Assembly: GCA_910584725.1 (NCBI GenBank)
Contig: CAJUBE010000003.1
Location: 1 to 64,000 of the forward strand
From: an uncultured Lachnospiraceae bacterium
GTDB taxonomy: Bacteria; Bacillota; Clostridia; Lachnospirales; Lachnospiraceae
Reading direction: 5' to 3'
Length of the DNA stretch: 64,000 nt
Program-made: the position numbers and the translations under genes
The notes under the pieces: model-generated
Seen by the model: only the letters and a program-made list of their open reading frames with translations
The model's database searches: none
Told to the model about the DNA's origin: nothing
Shown here: piece after piece, positions 25,089 through 34,032 of the stretch
How positions within the stretch are numbered: the stretch's first letter is position 1
How the letters are laid out: the number at the start of each line of letters is the position of its first letter

Positions 25089-27028
25089 ACCGGCTTGATT
25101 TCGTCTATGTGATCGGGGATGCCTATGTGGATCACCCTTCCTTCGGACATGCCATAATCAGCAGAGTTTTGGAGGCGCACGGTTACAGCGTAGGAATGAT
25201 CCCCCAGCCGGATTGGAAGGATGAGAACAGCATCACGGTGTTGGGGCGGCCAAGACTTGCCTTTCTTGTGTCGGGCGGCAACATGGATTCCATGGTGAAC
25301 CACTATTTTGTCTCCGGGAAGCGCAGACCCACAGATGCCTACACACCGGGCGGCGAGCCATATAAAAGACCGGATCACGCCACGGTGGTTTATGGCAACC
25401 TGATTCGCCGGGTATACAAGGATGTGCCGGTGATTATTGGCGGTATCGAGGCGAGCCTCAGGCGGATGGCGCACTATGACTACTGGTCAAACAGCTTGAA
25501 ACGCTCAATATTGCTGGACTCTCAGGCGGATTTGATTTCCTACGGCATGGGGGAAAAGTCCATTGTGGAGATCGCGGAGGCTCTGGACAGCGGCATCTCT
25601 GTGAAGGATATTACGTTTATTTCGGGAACGGTCTACAAAACGAAGGATATCGACGGCATTTACGATTCGGTTACACTGCCCTCCTACGAGGAGATAAAAG
25701 CGCACTCGGAGAAATATGCTGAAAGCTTTCGAACCCAGTACAACAGTACCGATCCCTTTACGGGGAAAACGCTGGTGGAACCATATCCAAACGGCATTTA
25801 TGTGGTACAGAACCCGCCCCAGCCGCCGCTTACGACGGAGGAGATGGACGCCGTTTATGACCTTCCCTATATGCGCACCTACCATCCCTCCTATGAGGAG
25901 GCGGGCGGCGTGCCCGCGATTTCGGAGATCAAATTCTCGCTTGTCAGCAACAGAGGGTGTTTTGGCGGGTGTAATTTCTGTGCGCTGACCTTTCATCAGG
26001 GCAGGACGGTACAAGTCAGAAGCCATGACTCCATTTTGCGGGAAGCACAGCTGATGATAAAGGAGCCGGATTTTAAAGGTTATATCCACGACGTGGGCGG
26101 GCCTACCGCCAATTTCCGGCATCCTTCCTGTCAGAAACAGATGTCGCAGGGCGTCTGCAAAAACAGACAATGCCTTTTCCCGCAGCCCTGTCCCAATCTG
26201 GAAGTGGATCACAGTGACTATCTTGCGCTTCTTCGAAAGCTTCGGGCACTGCCCGGCGTGAAAAAGGTCTTTATCCGCTCCGGCATTCGTTTTGATTATC
26301 TGATGGCGGATCCGGACGACTCTTTTTTCAGAGAGCTGGTAGAGCATCACGTCAGCGGTCAGCTTAAGGTGGCGCCGGAACATATCTCGGACAGGGTATT
26401 GCAATATCTCGGGAAACCTCGGAAGGAAGTGTACGAAAAGTTTGTCAAAAAATATACAAAGTTAAACGAACAGCTTGGTAAAAAGCAGTTCCTTGTGCCT
26501 TATCTCATGTCATCCCATCCGGGTTCCACCCTGAAGGAAGCCATTGCGCTGGCGGAATATCTGAGGGATCTCGGTTATATGCCGGAGCAGGTACAGGACT
26601 TTTATCCCACGCCCTCCACAGTGTCCACGGTTATGTACTATACGGGCATCGACCCGAGAGACGGAAAGCAGGTGTATGTCTGCCGCAATCCCCATGAAAA
26701 GGCGATGCAGCGGGCGTTAATCCAGTACCGCAATCCCAACAATTACGAGCTGGTCAGGGAAGCGCTTGTGAAAGGCGGACGGGAGGATCTGATCGGTTTT
26801 GACAGGAAATGCCTGATCCGGCCGAGGAAGCCGGGAAATGAAAGTGCCGGCAGATGCAGCCGGCAGGAGAGCGGAAAACGGGAGTGTGGAAGCTTCAAAA
26901 GCGGCTCGAAAGAAAATTGCAGGAGTGCAGATAATGGACATATGCGGTCAGACAGCCCGAAAAGTCACAAAGACAACGGTGTCCGTAAGAAAAGAACGAT
27001 TCGTAATGTGCATAAGAAGAAAAAGTAA
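25040..27028 (+). CDS. YgiQ-family radical SAM protein
   Basis: 662 residues. The N-terminal UPF0313/YgiQ region has FLPITKQDMEAQGIDRLDFV and the DAYVDHPSFG motif. The radical SAM cluster motif CxxxCxxC is RGCFGGCNFCAL (about residue 309-316). GHPGSTLKEAI-like text (SSHPGSTLKEAIALAEYL) and QVQDFYPTPSTVSTVMYYTG are family signatures. The last 60 residues are a Lys/Arg/Ser-rich tail, probably disordered. The biochemical function of YgiQ proteins is not established. GGGAGAAGAAG precedes the ATG. A strong bidirectional terminator separates it from glgD. Confidence 0.92.
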   Translation: MGFLPITKQDMEAQGIDRLDFVYVIGDAYVDHPSFGHAIISRVLEAHGYSVGMIPQPDWKDENSITVLGRPRLAFLVSGGNMDSMVNHYFVSGKRRPTDAYTPGGEPYKRPDHATVVYGNLIRRVYKDVPVIIGGIEASLRRMAHYDYWSNSLKRSILLDSQADLISYGMGEKSIVEIAEALDSGISVKDITFISGTVYKTKDIDGIYDSVTLPSYEEIKAHSEKYAESFRTQYNSTDPFTGKTLVEPYPNGIYVVQNPPQPPLTTEEMDAVYDLPYMRTYHPSYEEAGGVPAISEIKFSLVSNRGCFGGCNFCALTFHQGRTVQVRSHDSILREAQLMIKEPDFKGYIHDVGGPTANFRHPSCQKQMSQGVCKNRQCLFPQPCPNLEVDHSDYLALLRKLRALPGVKKVFIRSGIRFDYLMADPDDSFFRELVEHHVSGQLKVAPEHISDRVLQYLGKPRKEVYEKFVKKYTKLNEQLGKKQFLVPYLMSSHPGSTLKEAIALAEYLRDLGYMPEQVQDFYPTPSTVSTVMYYTGIDPRDGKQVYVCRNPHEKAMQRALIQYRNPNNYELVREALVKGGREDLIGFDRKCLIRPRKPGNESAGRCSRQESGKRECGSFKSGSKENCRSADNGHMRSDSPKSHKDNGVRKKRTIRNVHKKKK

Positions 27029-27033
27029 CTCAA

Positions 27034-27069
27034 AAAATCCCGCAGACACCATATCATCTGCGGGATTTT
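27034..27069. terminator. Bidirectional terminator between ygiQ-like gene and glgD
   Basis: AAAATCCCGCAGA pairs perfectly with TCTGCGGGATTTT around a ten-base loop. A-run and T-run flank the stem, so it can stop transcription arriving from either side. Confidence 0.85.
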
Positions 27070-27153
27070 ATGATTAATTACACAAGATAACATACATTCT
27101 TTCTGACAGTGTACGCTAGTACTCGCAATCGGAACCTTTCCTAAAGATTTGTT

Positions 27154-28296
27154 TTATACCGTCTGGCCTTTTCCGATATAAACCGGGAAGGTATCCGTTC
27201 CCTTCATTTCCTTTCCGGCTGTGATCGTAACATCCTTGTCGGTAATCAGATATTCGATGTTTGCACCTGCCTCCACGACGGTATCCTGCATCAGAATACA
27301 GTTCTTTACCGTCGCGCCTTTTGCCACTTTGACACCGCGGAAGAGCACACTGTTTTCTACTTCTCCCTCAATGATACAGCCGTCAGCCGCCATCACGTTC
27401 TGCACTTTTGAGCCGTTGACATACTGTGTCGGATGATCTCCCCGGATCTTTGTGTAGACGGGAGAACCGGAGAAGAGCGCGTCCAGATTATAGTCATCCA
27501 GCAGCTTCATATTTTCATCGAAATAACTCTTCATATCCGAGATAAACCCTACATAGCCGGAATATTTGTAGCCTTTCACATTCAGCTTATTGATCTGCGG
27601 CATCAGCACATCACGCATGAAGAATTCCTGTCCGCGCAGCAGAGCGCTGTCCACCATCTCAACCAGAAGGTCACGGTTGATGATGAAAATGTTCATGGAG
27701 AGATTTTTGACGCCGTCCTCCTTGGAATTGATATAGACCTTTTTAATCTGATCGCCTTCCATGTCAAAAGTATAATAGAAGCTTCTGCCATCGTTTTTGG
27801 CGTTGATAAATCCGCTTGGAATCGGCTGCTCACAGTAGGCGAGTGTCATATCCGCCTCGTTCTCGATATGTGTCTGCAGCATGGCGTGGAAATCAAAGTT
27901 CACTACCATATTGGTGTCTGACATGATAATGTATTTTTCCTTGGCGTCACGCAGGAAATCAAGAATATTTGCCAGCGCGCTTGCGCGTCCCACATAGGGC
28001 TTCGCCTCTTTTTCCGCAAAGGGAGGGAAGATATGTAAACCGCCGTTTTTGCGAACCAGATCCCACTCACGACCGGAACCGAGATGATCCATCAGGGAGT
28101 GGTAGTTTTTATTCACGATCACAGAAATATTTCCGATGCCGGAATTGGTCATGCCGGATAAAATAAAGTCAATAATGCGGTAACGGCTGGCGAAGGGAAT
28201 GGAGGCCATCAGACGCACATTCACCAGCTCAGGAACCAGCGCGTCGTAACTGTTCGGGAAAATGATACCGAGTGCACTTATATTTGATTTTACCAT
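27154..28296 (-). CDS. glgD: Glucose-1-phosphate adenylyltransferase, GlgD (regulatory) subunit
   Basis: 380 residues. It is homologous to GlgC (YRIIDFILSGMTNSGI) but the N-terminal nucleotide loop of catalytic GlgC is replaced by LGIIFPNSYDALVPELVN. This is the hallmark of the GlgD subunit, which modulates GlgC in a heterotetramer. The C-terminal left-handed beta-helix is present. Its start overlaps the glgC stop by seven bases, so both are made from one mRNA. Together they supply ADP-glucose for glycogen synthesis. Confidence 0.93.
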   Translation of the reverse strand: MVKSNISALGIIFPNSYDALVPELVNVRLMASIPFASRYRIIDFILSGMTNSGIGNISVIVNKNYHSLMDHLGSGREWDLVRKNGGLHIFPPFAEKEAKPYVGRASALANILDFLRDAKEKYIIMSDTNMVVNFDFHAMLQTHIENEADMTLAYCEQPIPSGFINAKNDGRSFYYTFDMEGDQIKKVYINSKEDGVKNLSMNIFIINRDLLVEMVDSALLRGQEFFMRDVLMPQINKLNVKGYKYSGYVGFISDMKSYFDENMKLLDDYNLDALFSGSPVYTKIRGDHPTQYVNGSKVQNVMAADGCIIEGEVENSVLFRGVKVAKGATVKNCILMQDTVVEAGANIEYLITDKDVTITAGKEMKGTDTFPVYIGKGQTV

Positions 28297-29498
28297 TGTT
28301 CTTCACCGCCTTTCATATCATTTTTAACGATGGCATTCGGGCCTACGACAGCGCCCTCACCGATTGTAAGACCCGTGCCGATAGTTGCTACGCCGTCTTC
28401 ACTGTCTGAAGGCATTGCGCCGACCACCGCATTTTCACAGATCGTCACATTCTCCGAAACGATACAGTGCTTCACCACCGCGCCGGATTTGATGGTTGTG
28501 TGCCCCATGACAACTGCATCTTCCACCACCGCGCCTGCGTCTACCTTTACTCCGGCGAAGAGGATCGAGTGCCGCACCTCACCCTTGATCCGGCAGCCGT
28601 CGGAAACCATAGTATTCTCTACCACTGCACCTGCGCTGATCTTATGGCCGGTCATGCCTACGTTGCGGCTGTAAATCTTCCAGCTCTCGTCGGAAAGGTT
28701 GATACCGCTCTGTTCCGCGTCCAGAACCTCCATATTCGCTTCCCATAAGGAGTGGATCGTCCCCACATCCTTCCAGTAGCCGTTAAAGTGGTATGCATAC
28801 ATCTGTCTGTCATCGCGCAGCAGATTCGGAATGATGTTATTACCGAAGTCATTTTCGGAGTTCGGATCCGCCTCGTCCTCCTCCAGATACTTTTTCAGAA
28901 TATCCCAGTTAAAGATGTAGATACCCATAGAAGCGAGATTGGATTTGGGGTTCTTCGGTTTCTCCTGAAATTCCGTGATCTTATCATTTTCGTCTGCAAC
29001 CATGAGACCAAAGCGGGGCGCCTCCTCCCACGGAACTTCCATGACGGCAACGCTGAATTCCGCGTTTTTCGCCTTGTGGAATTCCAGAAAATCACTGTAA
29101 TCCTGTTTACAGATCTGGTCACCGGAAAGAATAATGACATATTTCGGATCATAACGCTCTATAAACGATATGTTCTGGTAAATTGCGTTTGCTGTTCCTT
29201 TATACCAGTCAGAGCCGCCGGATTTCTGGTAGGGCGGCAGTACATGGACACCTCCGTACAGACGGTCAAGATCCCAAGGCTGCCCGTTGCCGATATATTC
29301 ATTCAGCACGAGCGGCTGATATTGGGTCAGGATACCTACCGTATCAATACCTGAGTTGACACAGTTGGACAGCGGAAAGTCGATGATTCGGTATTTTCCG
29401 CCGAATGGAACAGCCGGTTTTGCAAGTTTCTCGGTCAGCGTATACAGACGTGAGCCTTGTCCGCCGGCAAGAAGCATTGCAATCATTTCTTTTGCCAT
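28290..29498 (-). CDS. glgC: Glucose-1-phosphate adenylyltransferase, catalytic subunit
   Basis: 402 residues. The catalytic N-terminal loop GGQGSRLYTLTEKLAKPAVP is intact, followed by FGGKYRIIDFPLSNCVNSGI and the sugar-binding WYKGTANAIYQNI and EEAPRFG motifs. The C-terminal beta-helix carries allosteric regions. It converts glucose-1-phosphate and ATP to ADP-glucose. It is the first gene of glgC-glgD. TATAAT on the minus strand (29531-29536) lies 33 bases before the start, with a weak -35. glgA and glgB are not in the window. Confidence 0.96.
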   Translation of the reverse strand: MAKEMIAMLLAGGQGSRLYTLTEKLAKPAVPFGGKYRIIDFPLSNCVNSGIDTVGILTQYQPLVLNEYIGNGQPWDLDRLYGGVHVLPPYQKSGGSDWYKGTANAIYQNISFIERYDPKYVIILSGDQICKQDYSDFLEFHKAKNAEFSVAVMEVPWEEAPRFGLMVADENDKITEFQEKPKNPKSNLASMGIYIFNWDILKKYLEEDEADPNSENDFGNNIIPNLLRDDRQMYAYHFNGYWKDVGTIHSLWEANMEVLDAEQSGINLSDESWKIYSRNVGMTGHKISAGAVVENTMVSDGCRIKGEVRHSILFAGVKVDAGAVVEDAVVMGHTTIKSGAVVKHCIVSENVTICENAVVGAMPSDSEDGVATIGTGLTIGEGAVVGPNAIVKNDMKGGEEQW

Positions 29499-29637
29499 AT
29501 TCGATTTCCTCCTTTTTACAATTTATAGAAATTATACATCATATTTACTAAAAATGATAGGTTTTTAGAAAATATTTTGTGAAATCTGATATGATTTTTC
29601 CGGCCGTCATTTCTCTTTTTCGTCAAAAAGTAATTGT

Positions 29638-29666
29638 TTGCGGATGACTGCTAAAAGTGGTACACT
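29638..29666 (+). promoter_or_regulatory. Candidate promoter of the SDR gene
   Basis: TTGCGG (29638-29643), a 17-base spacer and TACACT (29661-29666) lie just before repeat copy R3. The -35 matches consensus only in TTG. Confidence 0.4.
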
Positions 29667-29674
29667 AAGAAAGT

Positions 29675-29717
29675 GAGAATGCCAGAAAAACGGCATTCTC
29701 CGCAGAAATTTCGGAAT
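29675..29717 (+). repeat. Modular stem-loop repeat, copy R3 (module B, remnant C)
   Basis: GAGAATGCC pairs with GGCATTCTC (29675-29683 with 29692-29700). Then comes CGCAGAAATTTCGGAATCATGAG, whose CGGAATCATG matches the second half of module C and the start of the tail in complete copies. The remnant TTTCGGAATCATGAGGTG leads straight into the ribosome site of the SDR gene. Confidence 0.7.
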
Positions 29718-29729
29718 CATGAGGTGCAT

Positions 29730-30497
29730 ATGAATATAGCTGTCATTACGGGCGCTTCCTCCGGGATGGGGATGGAGTTTGCCGTACAACTGGATCAGTG
29801 TCTGGGCAGAACGGATGAAATCTGGCTTCTTGCACGCAGAAAGGAGCCGCTTGAAAAACTGGCGGACTCCCTGCGGATCAAAGCACGGGTTATCGTGATT
29901 GACCTGACGGATGAAACGGCCCTGAGACAGTTTGAGGAAGTGCTTGCCATACAGAATCCAAGGATTACGGTGCTGGTCAACTGTGCGGGCGTGGGCAGCC
30001 ACAAGCTTTTCGCCAGACAGAACAAAGAGGAAATCGACGCCATGATCCAGTTAAATATTACGGCGCTGACCCGCATGACCATGCTGTGCCTGCCCTATAT
30101 GAAGAACGGCAGCAAGCTGATACAGGTATCCTCCGGGGCAGCTTTTGTCCCCCAAGGCGCATTTGCCGTCTATGCCGCTTCCAAAGCCTATGTGTATTCG
30201 CTTAGCAGGGCGCTTTCACAGGAGCTTAAGGGGCGGGGGATTACCGTGACCGCCGTCTGTCCCGGCCCCGTCAACACACCGTTTCTTGCTCATGCCTACG
30301 AAGACATGTCCGGGTTTGGCGTTCTGAAAAAACTCACCATGGCAAAAACCGCCTGTGTGGTGAAGAAGGCGATCGAAGACTGTAAAATCGGAAAAAGCGT
30401 CTCCATCTGCGGCCTGCCCGTGAAGCTGTTGTATCTTTCCACACAGAGCGTACAGAATGTGATGATGAAATGTAACTATTCGCCTCCGGCTTCATAG
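29730..30497 (+). CDS. Short-chain dehydrogenase/reductase
   Basis: 255 residues. The NAD(P)-binding motif TGASSGMGMEF and the catalytic YAASKAY with an upstream Ser (QVSSGAAF) define a classical SDR. The closest well-known relatives by motif are YqjQ/DltE-like proteins. Substrate unknown. The chosen ATG has GAGGTG just upstream; in-frame codons before it lie in repeat R3 and are unlikely to be translated. The C-terminus (about 225-250) is hydrophobic-basic and may touch the membrane. Confidence 0.88.
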   Translation: MNIAVITGASSGMGMEFAVQLDQCLGRTDEIWLLARRKEPLEKLADSLRIKARVIVIDLTDETALRQFEEVLAIQNPRITVLVNCAGVGSHKLFARQNKEEIDAMIQLNITALTRMTMLCLPYMKNGSKLIQVSSGAAFVPQGAFAVYAASKAYVYSLSRALSQELKGRGITVTAVCPGPVNTPFLAHAYEDMSGFGVLKKLTMAKTACVVKKAIEDCKIGKSVSICGLPVKLLYLSTQSVQNVMMKCNYSPPAS

Positions 30498-30577
30498 TTA
30501 CTGAATCCGGTCTATAACTGTTACGATAAAATGTCTGCACGTCTGAGTCTGTTTCGACGAGGGGAAAGAGGGATGAA

Positions 30578-31153
30578 ATGAAACAGTTTTTTACGCCGAA
30601 AGGCAGTTATGGCTATATAACAAGCAGAAAAAAGTACACGGCCCTGCGGACGCTCCTTTTCTTTGCCATTTCCGCAGCCCTGTATATCTCGGGAATCATA
30701 AGAACCGGTTCCAATAAAAACCTGCTCACCATCGTGGCGGTTCTGGGCTGTCTGCCCGCCTGCAAGAGTGCGGTGAACTTTATCCTCTTTTTGAGAGCGA
30801 AGGGCTGCAGCAGCGCTTTGCATGAAAAGGTGGCGGCATATGGGGACGATTCAATGACCGTGTTTTATGACATGTATTTTACTTCCTACCAGAAGAATTA
30901 CCCGATAAGCCATATGGCATTGAAGGGAGATATGCTCTGCGGTATCACGGAGCAGCCTTCCTGCGACTGCAGAGAAGCGGAAAAACATCTGGGGCAGATG
31001 CTTGTGCAGGAAGGCATCAAGAATGTGACGGTTAATATCTTTTCTCAGGAAGGTAAATATATTGACCGACTAAGTCGGTTGGCGGATGTGCAGGTGGCGG
31101 ATCATAAAGATCGGGAAGGCATTATCAATTTGCTGTATAATATTTCCATCTGA
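30578..31153 (+). CDS. Conserved hypothetical membrane protein
   Basis: 191 residues. Two hydrophobic helices near the N-terminus (about 24-42 and 47-70) are followed by a soluble C-terminal domain with a Cys-x-Cys (PSCDCREAEKHLGQML). No family is recognised. It is likely membrane-anchored with the C-terminal domain in the cytoplasm. GAGGG precedes the ATG. It lies between the SDR gene and the pseudouridine synthase gene, all on the same strand. Confidence 0.7.
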   Translation: MKQFFTPKGSYGYITSRKKYTALRTLLFFAISAALYISGIIRTGSNKNLLTIVAVLGCLPACKSAVNFILFLRAKGCSSALHEKVAAYGDDSMTVFYDMYFTSYQKNYPISHMALKGDMLCGITEQPSCDCREAEKHLGQMLVQEGIKNVTVNIFSQEGKYIDRLSRLADVQVADHKDREGIINLLYNISI

Positions 31154-31297
31154 GACGTTTTTGCCCGTTTTTGACCGTTACCGGCAGTACAAAGGAGTAT
31201 GCTATAATTGCCGCAGAAATTTGAGAAAGTTACTGCGAATCCATCAATTTTAGTATTGCATACAGACATTTTGGCAAGTGCCACAAGGAGATTTGCC

Positions 31298-32551
31298 ATG
31301 TACCAGGTGATTATCACAGACAGGGAAGCAGGACAGCGGTTTGACAAGTATCTGCAGCGGATTCTGCCAAACGCGGGCAGCGGCTTTCTCCATAAAATGC
31401 TTCGAAAAAAGAATATCACCCTGAATGACAGGAAAGCGGACGGCAGCGAGAAGACTGTTGTTGGGGACTGTGTGAAGATTTTTTTTGCGCAGGAGACGCT
31501 TGATAAGTTTATGGGAAAAACATCCGGACGACTTATGGAAAATGAAAGTTCTATCAGTCAGGAGACGGATGTGGCGGCCGGTTTTGTAGATAAATCAGGT
31601 CAAAGGGCAGATCATGCTGTGGAAAACAAAGCCGATCGCAGTAAAAAAGCAGAGCGAATAGCGGATGCGGCATTCGGTGCAGCATACCGCCGGGCATACA
31701 GAATACTACCGGATATTCAGGTAATCTTTGAGAACGATCATATAATAATTGCGGATAAACCTGCGGGCATTCTGTCTCAGAAAGCAGAAAAAACAGATAT
31801 TTCCCTGAATGAATGGCTGATCGGCTATCTTCTTGAAAAAGGGGATCTGTCCGAGTCAGATATTTCCTTTTATAAGCCTTCTGTCTGCAACCGGCTCGAC
31901 CGAAACACAAGCGGTATGGTGCTCTGTGCGAAAACGCTTCAGGGAGCGCAGCTTCTAAGCACAATTTTAAAGGACAGAACCCTTCATAAATATTATCAGC
32001 TCTATGTAAAAGGGCATATTACGGAAGAACAGATGATCGAGGGGTATCTGGTCAAGGATGAGAAGAAAAACAAAGTGACGATACAGCCCGCTGATTCGCG
32101 GATGTCTGGCGGCAGCCCGAAACAATCTGCGACAGAGAAACAATCCGTATCGTCAGACGGCCGCAGGATGTTGGAAAGAAAATCATCTGACAGGAATGGT
32201 TCTTTGATTCGGACCAAGTATAAACCGCTTCGTGTAGAACAGGATAAGACGCTTCTGGAGGTGGAGCTGATCACGGGAAAGCCCCATCAGATTCGGGCGC
32301 ATCTGGCGAGCATCGGTCATCCTCTTTTGGGGGATTACAAGTACGGGGACAGGGCATGGAATGAGAAATACCGCCGAAAGTTCGGGGTAAAGTCACAGCT
32401 TTTACACGCCTATAAGGTGATTTTTCCCATGCTTGACCAACCCTTTGCGGATCTGGGCGGGCGTACCTTTATCTGTGAAGTGCCGAAAATTTTTGAACGC
32501 GTTTCAGGTCAGAACATTTGTTCTTGCCAATTTCCTGCCGCGGATGTATAA
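31298..32551 (+). CDS. RluA-family pseudouridine synthase with S4 domain
   Basis: 417 residues from the ATG preceded by AAGGAGA. An S4 RNA-binding domain (about 1-70) and the RluA catalytic domain are present, with the catalytic Asp in VCNRLDRNTSGMVL and the LLEVELITGKPHQIRAHLASIGHPLLGD end motif. It should convert specific uridines in RNA to pseudouridine. It is about 100 residues longer than typical because of two low-complexity inserts. One follows the S4 domain (about 75-130); the other is a Ser/Lys/Arg-rich stretch of about 40 residues after DEKKNKVTI. Repeat R4 begins two bases after the stop. Confidence 0.9.
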   Translation: MYQVIITDREAGQRFDKYLQRILPNAGSGFLHKMLRKKNITLNDRKADGSEKTVVGDCVKIFFAQETLDKFMGKTSGRLMENESSISQETDVAAGFVDKSGQRADHAVENKADRSKKAERIADAAFGAAYRRAYRILPDIQVIFENDHIIIADKPAGILSQKAEKTDISLNEWLIGYLLEKGDLSESDISFYKPSVCNRLDRNTSGMVLCAKTLQGAQLLSTILKDRTLHKYYQLYVKGHITEEQMIEGYLVKDEKKNKVTIQPADSRMSGGSPKQSATEKQSVSSDGRRMLERKSSDRNGSLIRTKYKPLRVEQDKTLLEVELITGKPHQIRAHLASIGHPLLGDYKYGDRAWNEKYRRKFGVKSQLLHAYKVIFPMLDQPFADLGGRTFICEVPKIFERVSGQNICSCQFPAADV

Positions 32552-32553
32552 TA

Positions 32554-32707
32554 GCGTGAGAAGTACTTCTAAAGCTCAGCAGCAAAGGCTGCATCGCAAA
32601 GTCAGCAAAGCTGACTTGGAAGTACTAAGTCTCACGCCAGAGAATGCCTGAAATGCGGCATTCTCCGCATTGATTTGAGTCACAGCTTAGCTGTGATATG
32701 GCGGTTA
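32554..32707 (+). repeat. Modular stem-loop repeat, copy R4 (modules A+B+C+D)
   Basis: Module A: GCGTGAG (32554-32560) pairs with CTCACGC (32631-32637), with AGTACTT/AAGTACT inside. Inner helices are GCAGC-AAAG-GCTGC and AGTCAGC-AAA-GCTGACT. Module B: GAGAATGCC/GGCATTCTC (32640-32665). Module C: TCACAGC-TTA-GCTGTGA (32680-32696), different in sequence from the ATTCCGC-AGA-GCGGAAT of copies R2 and R5 but with the same length, place and pairing. Tail: ATGGCGGTTAATG. Confidence 0.88.
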
Positions 32708-32749
32708 ATGTAAGAAAGAAAGTGCGAAACGTTTTGGACGAGGATTGCG

Positions 32750-33286
32750 ATGGCGACATGGAACTCCCGCGGGCTGCGCGGCTCCACTTTGGAGGATCTG
32801 ATCAACCGTACAAATGAAAAATATTTGGAAAACGGGCTTGCGCTGATCCAGAAGGTGCCCACACCCATTACCCCGATCAATATTGACAAGGACAGCCGCC
32901 ATATCACGCTCGCCTACTTTGACCAGAAGAGCACGGTGGATTACATCGGCGCGGTGCAGGGGATTCCCGTCTGCTTTGACGCCAAGGAATGCGCAGCTGA
33001 CACCTTCGCGCTTCAAAACATCCATGAACATCAGGTAGAATTTATGGGACAGTTTGAGAAGCAGAAAGGGATCGCGTTCTTTCTTATTTATTATTCCCAC
33101 AAAGATCTCTTTTACTATCTGCCCTATGAGATGCTTCGCTATTTCTGGGACAGGGCGAAGGAGGGCGGACGCAAGAGTTTCCGTTTTGACGAGCTGAACC
33201 CGGAATATGTGCTGCCGAAGAAGCACGGGATTCTGGTGCCATATCTGGATATGATTCAGAAAGATCTGGAGGACCGGGTAGAATAG
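32750..33286 (+). CDS. recU: Holliday junction resolvase RecU
   Basis: 178 residues. NSRGLRGSTLEDLINRTNEKYL at the start is the RecU N-terminal signature. The nuclease core has the Asp of STVDYIGAVQG and the D-A-K-E of VCFDAKECAADTF, followed by NIHEHQVEFMGQFEKQKGIAFFLI and the GGRKSF motif. It cuts four-way junctions during recombination and DNA repair, working with RuvAB in Firmicutes. AGGA precedes the ATG by five bases. It is flanked by repeats R4 and R5/R6; the R5 outer stem begins in its stop codon. The penicillin-binding protein gene that often neighbours recU is absent. Confidence 0.95.
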   Translation: MATWNSRGLRGSTLEDLINRTNEKYLENGLALIQKVPTPITPINIDKDSRHITLAYFDQKSTVDYIGAVQGIPVCFDAKECAADTFALQNIHEHQVEFMGQFEKQKGIAFFLIYYSHKDLFYYLPYEMLRYFWDRAKEGGRKSFRFDELNPEYVLPKKHGILVPYLDMIQKDLEDRVE

Positions 33287-33442
33287 AGTGAAAAGAACTT
33301 CTAAAGCTCAGCAGCAATGGCTGCATCGCAAAGTCAGCAAAGCTGACTTGGAAGTACTATGTCTCACACAGGAGAATGCCCAAAACACGGGCATTCTCCG
33401 CACAGATTTGAGATTCCGCAGAGCGGAATCATGGCGGTTAGC
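33286..33442 (+). repeat. Modular stem-loop repeat, copy R5 (modules A+B+C+D)
   Basis: Module A opens with GAGTGAAAAGAACTTCT and closes with GGAAGTACTATGTCTCAC, with inner GCAGC/GCTGC and AGTCAGC/GCTGACT helices as in R4; its outer pairing is imperfect. Module B: GGAGAATGCCC/GGGCATTCTCC (33371-33399), perfect. Module C: GATTCCGC-AGA-GCGGAATC (33412-33430), identical to R2. Tail ATGGCGGTTAGC. Confidence 0.85.
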
Positions 33443-33450
33443 GTGAGAAA

Positions 33451-33545
33451 TGCGAAAAGTACTTCTAAAGACGTCCCGCCATAGGACGGGACGCCAAGAA
33501 GTACTAAGTTTCGCATAGGAGAATGCCTGAAATACGGCATTCTCC
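33451..33545 (+). repeat. Modular stem-loop repeat, copy R6 (modules A+B), tandem to R5
   Basis: Module A: TGCGAAA/TTTCGCA, then AGTACTTCT/AGAAGTACT, then CGTCCCG/CGGGACG. It has the same architecture as R1, with compensated base changes in the two outer stems. Module B: GGAGAATGCC/GGCATTCTCC (33518-33545). It starts nine bases after the R5 tail and ends 40 bases before the next gene. Confidence 0.87.
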
Positions 33546-33585
33546 GCATTGGAAGTATATAAGAACGATCGGGAGGAAACGGGAT

Positions 33586-33936
33586 ATGAGTAAGGGTTTG
33601 GAACAATACAAAGCGTTTATTGACGGGCTGGCTGAGAGGAAGGACGCTGTGGAAGCAGCATGGATCAGGGGAACCGGCTATCCGCAGATCGAGGACAACA
33701 GGGAAGTCAACCAGTTTCTCGGTTCTTTGACGCCGGAACAAAAAGAGATCGTGGCGGGCATGGTTCAAAATGCAAGAATATGCGGCATTCACGATACCCT
33801 CGCCTATATCAATGAGAGGATGGACTGCGACGGGTTGGTCTTAAGTCAGGATGGAGAGGACTATCCGTATGACCATTTTGACAGTATGCACTTTGACTTC
33901 ATTTGCAGATGCGAAGGCGATGAATGGACGGAGTAA
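33586..33936 (+). CDS. Small conserved hypothetical protein
   Basis: 116 residues from the ATG preceded by GGGAGGAAAC. Acidic and soluble, with no signal or membrane helix. The pattern FLGSLTPEQKEIVAGMVQNA followed by GIHDTLAYINERM and the end DFICRCEGDEW looks like a conserved domain of unknown function, but I cannot name it with certainty. Upstream in-frame codons lie inside repeat R6 and are not taken as coding. Neighbours (recU, a lipoprotein gene) give no clue to role. Confidence 0.7.
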   Translation: MSKGLEQYKAFIDGLAERKDAVEAAWIRGTGYPQIEDNREVNQFLGSLTPEQKEIVAGMVQNARICGIHDTLAYINERMDCDGLVLSQDGEDYPYDHFDSMHFDFICRCEGDEWTE

Positions 33937-34032
33937 GGTTAAAAATCAACATTTTCAATCGCTGGATTTGTGTCTGCGCGGCGCCTGCTACAAACTGATT
34001 ATGAGCAGGAAACAGCAAAATGAGGTAAAATT

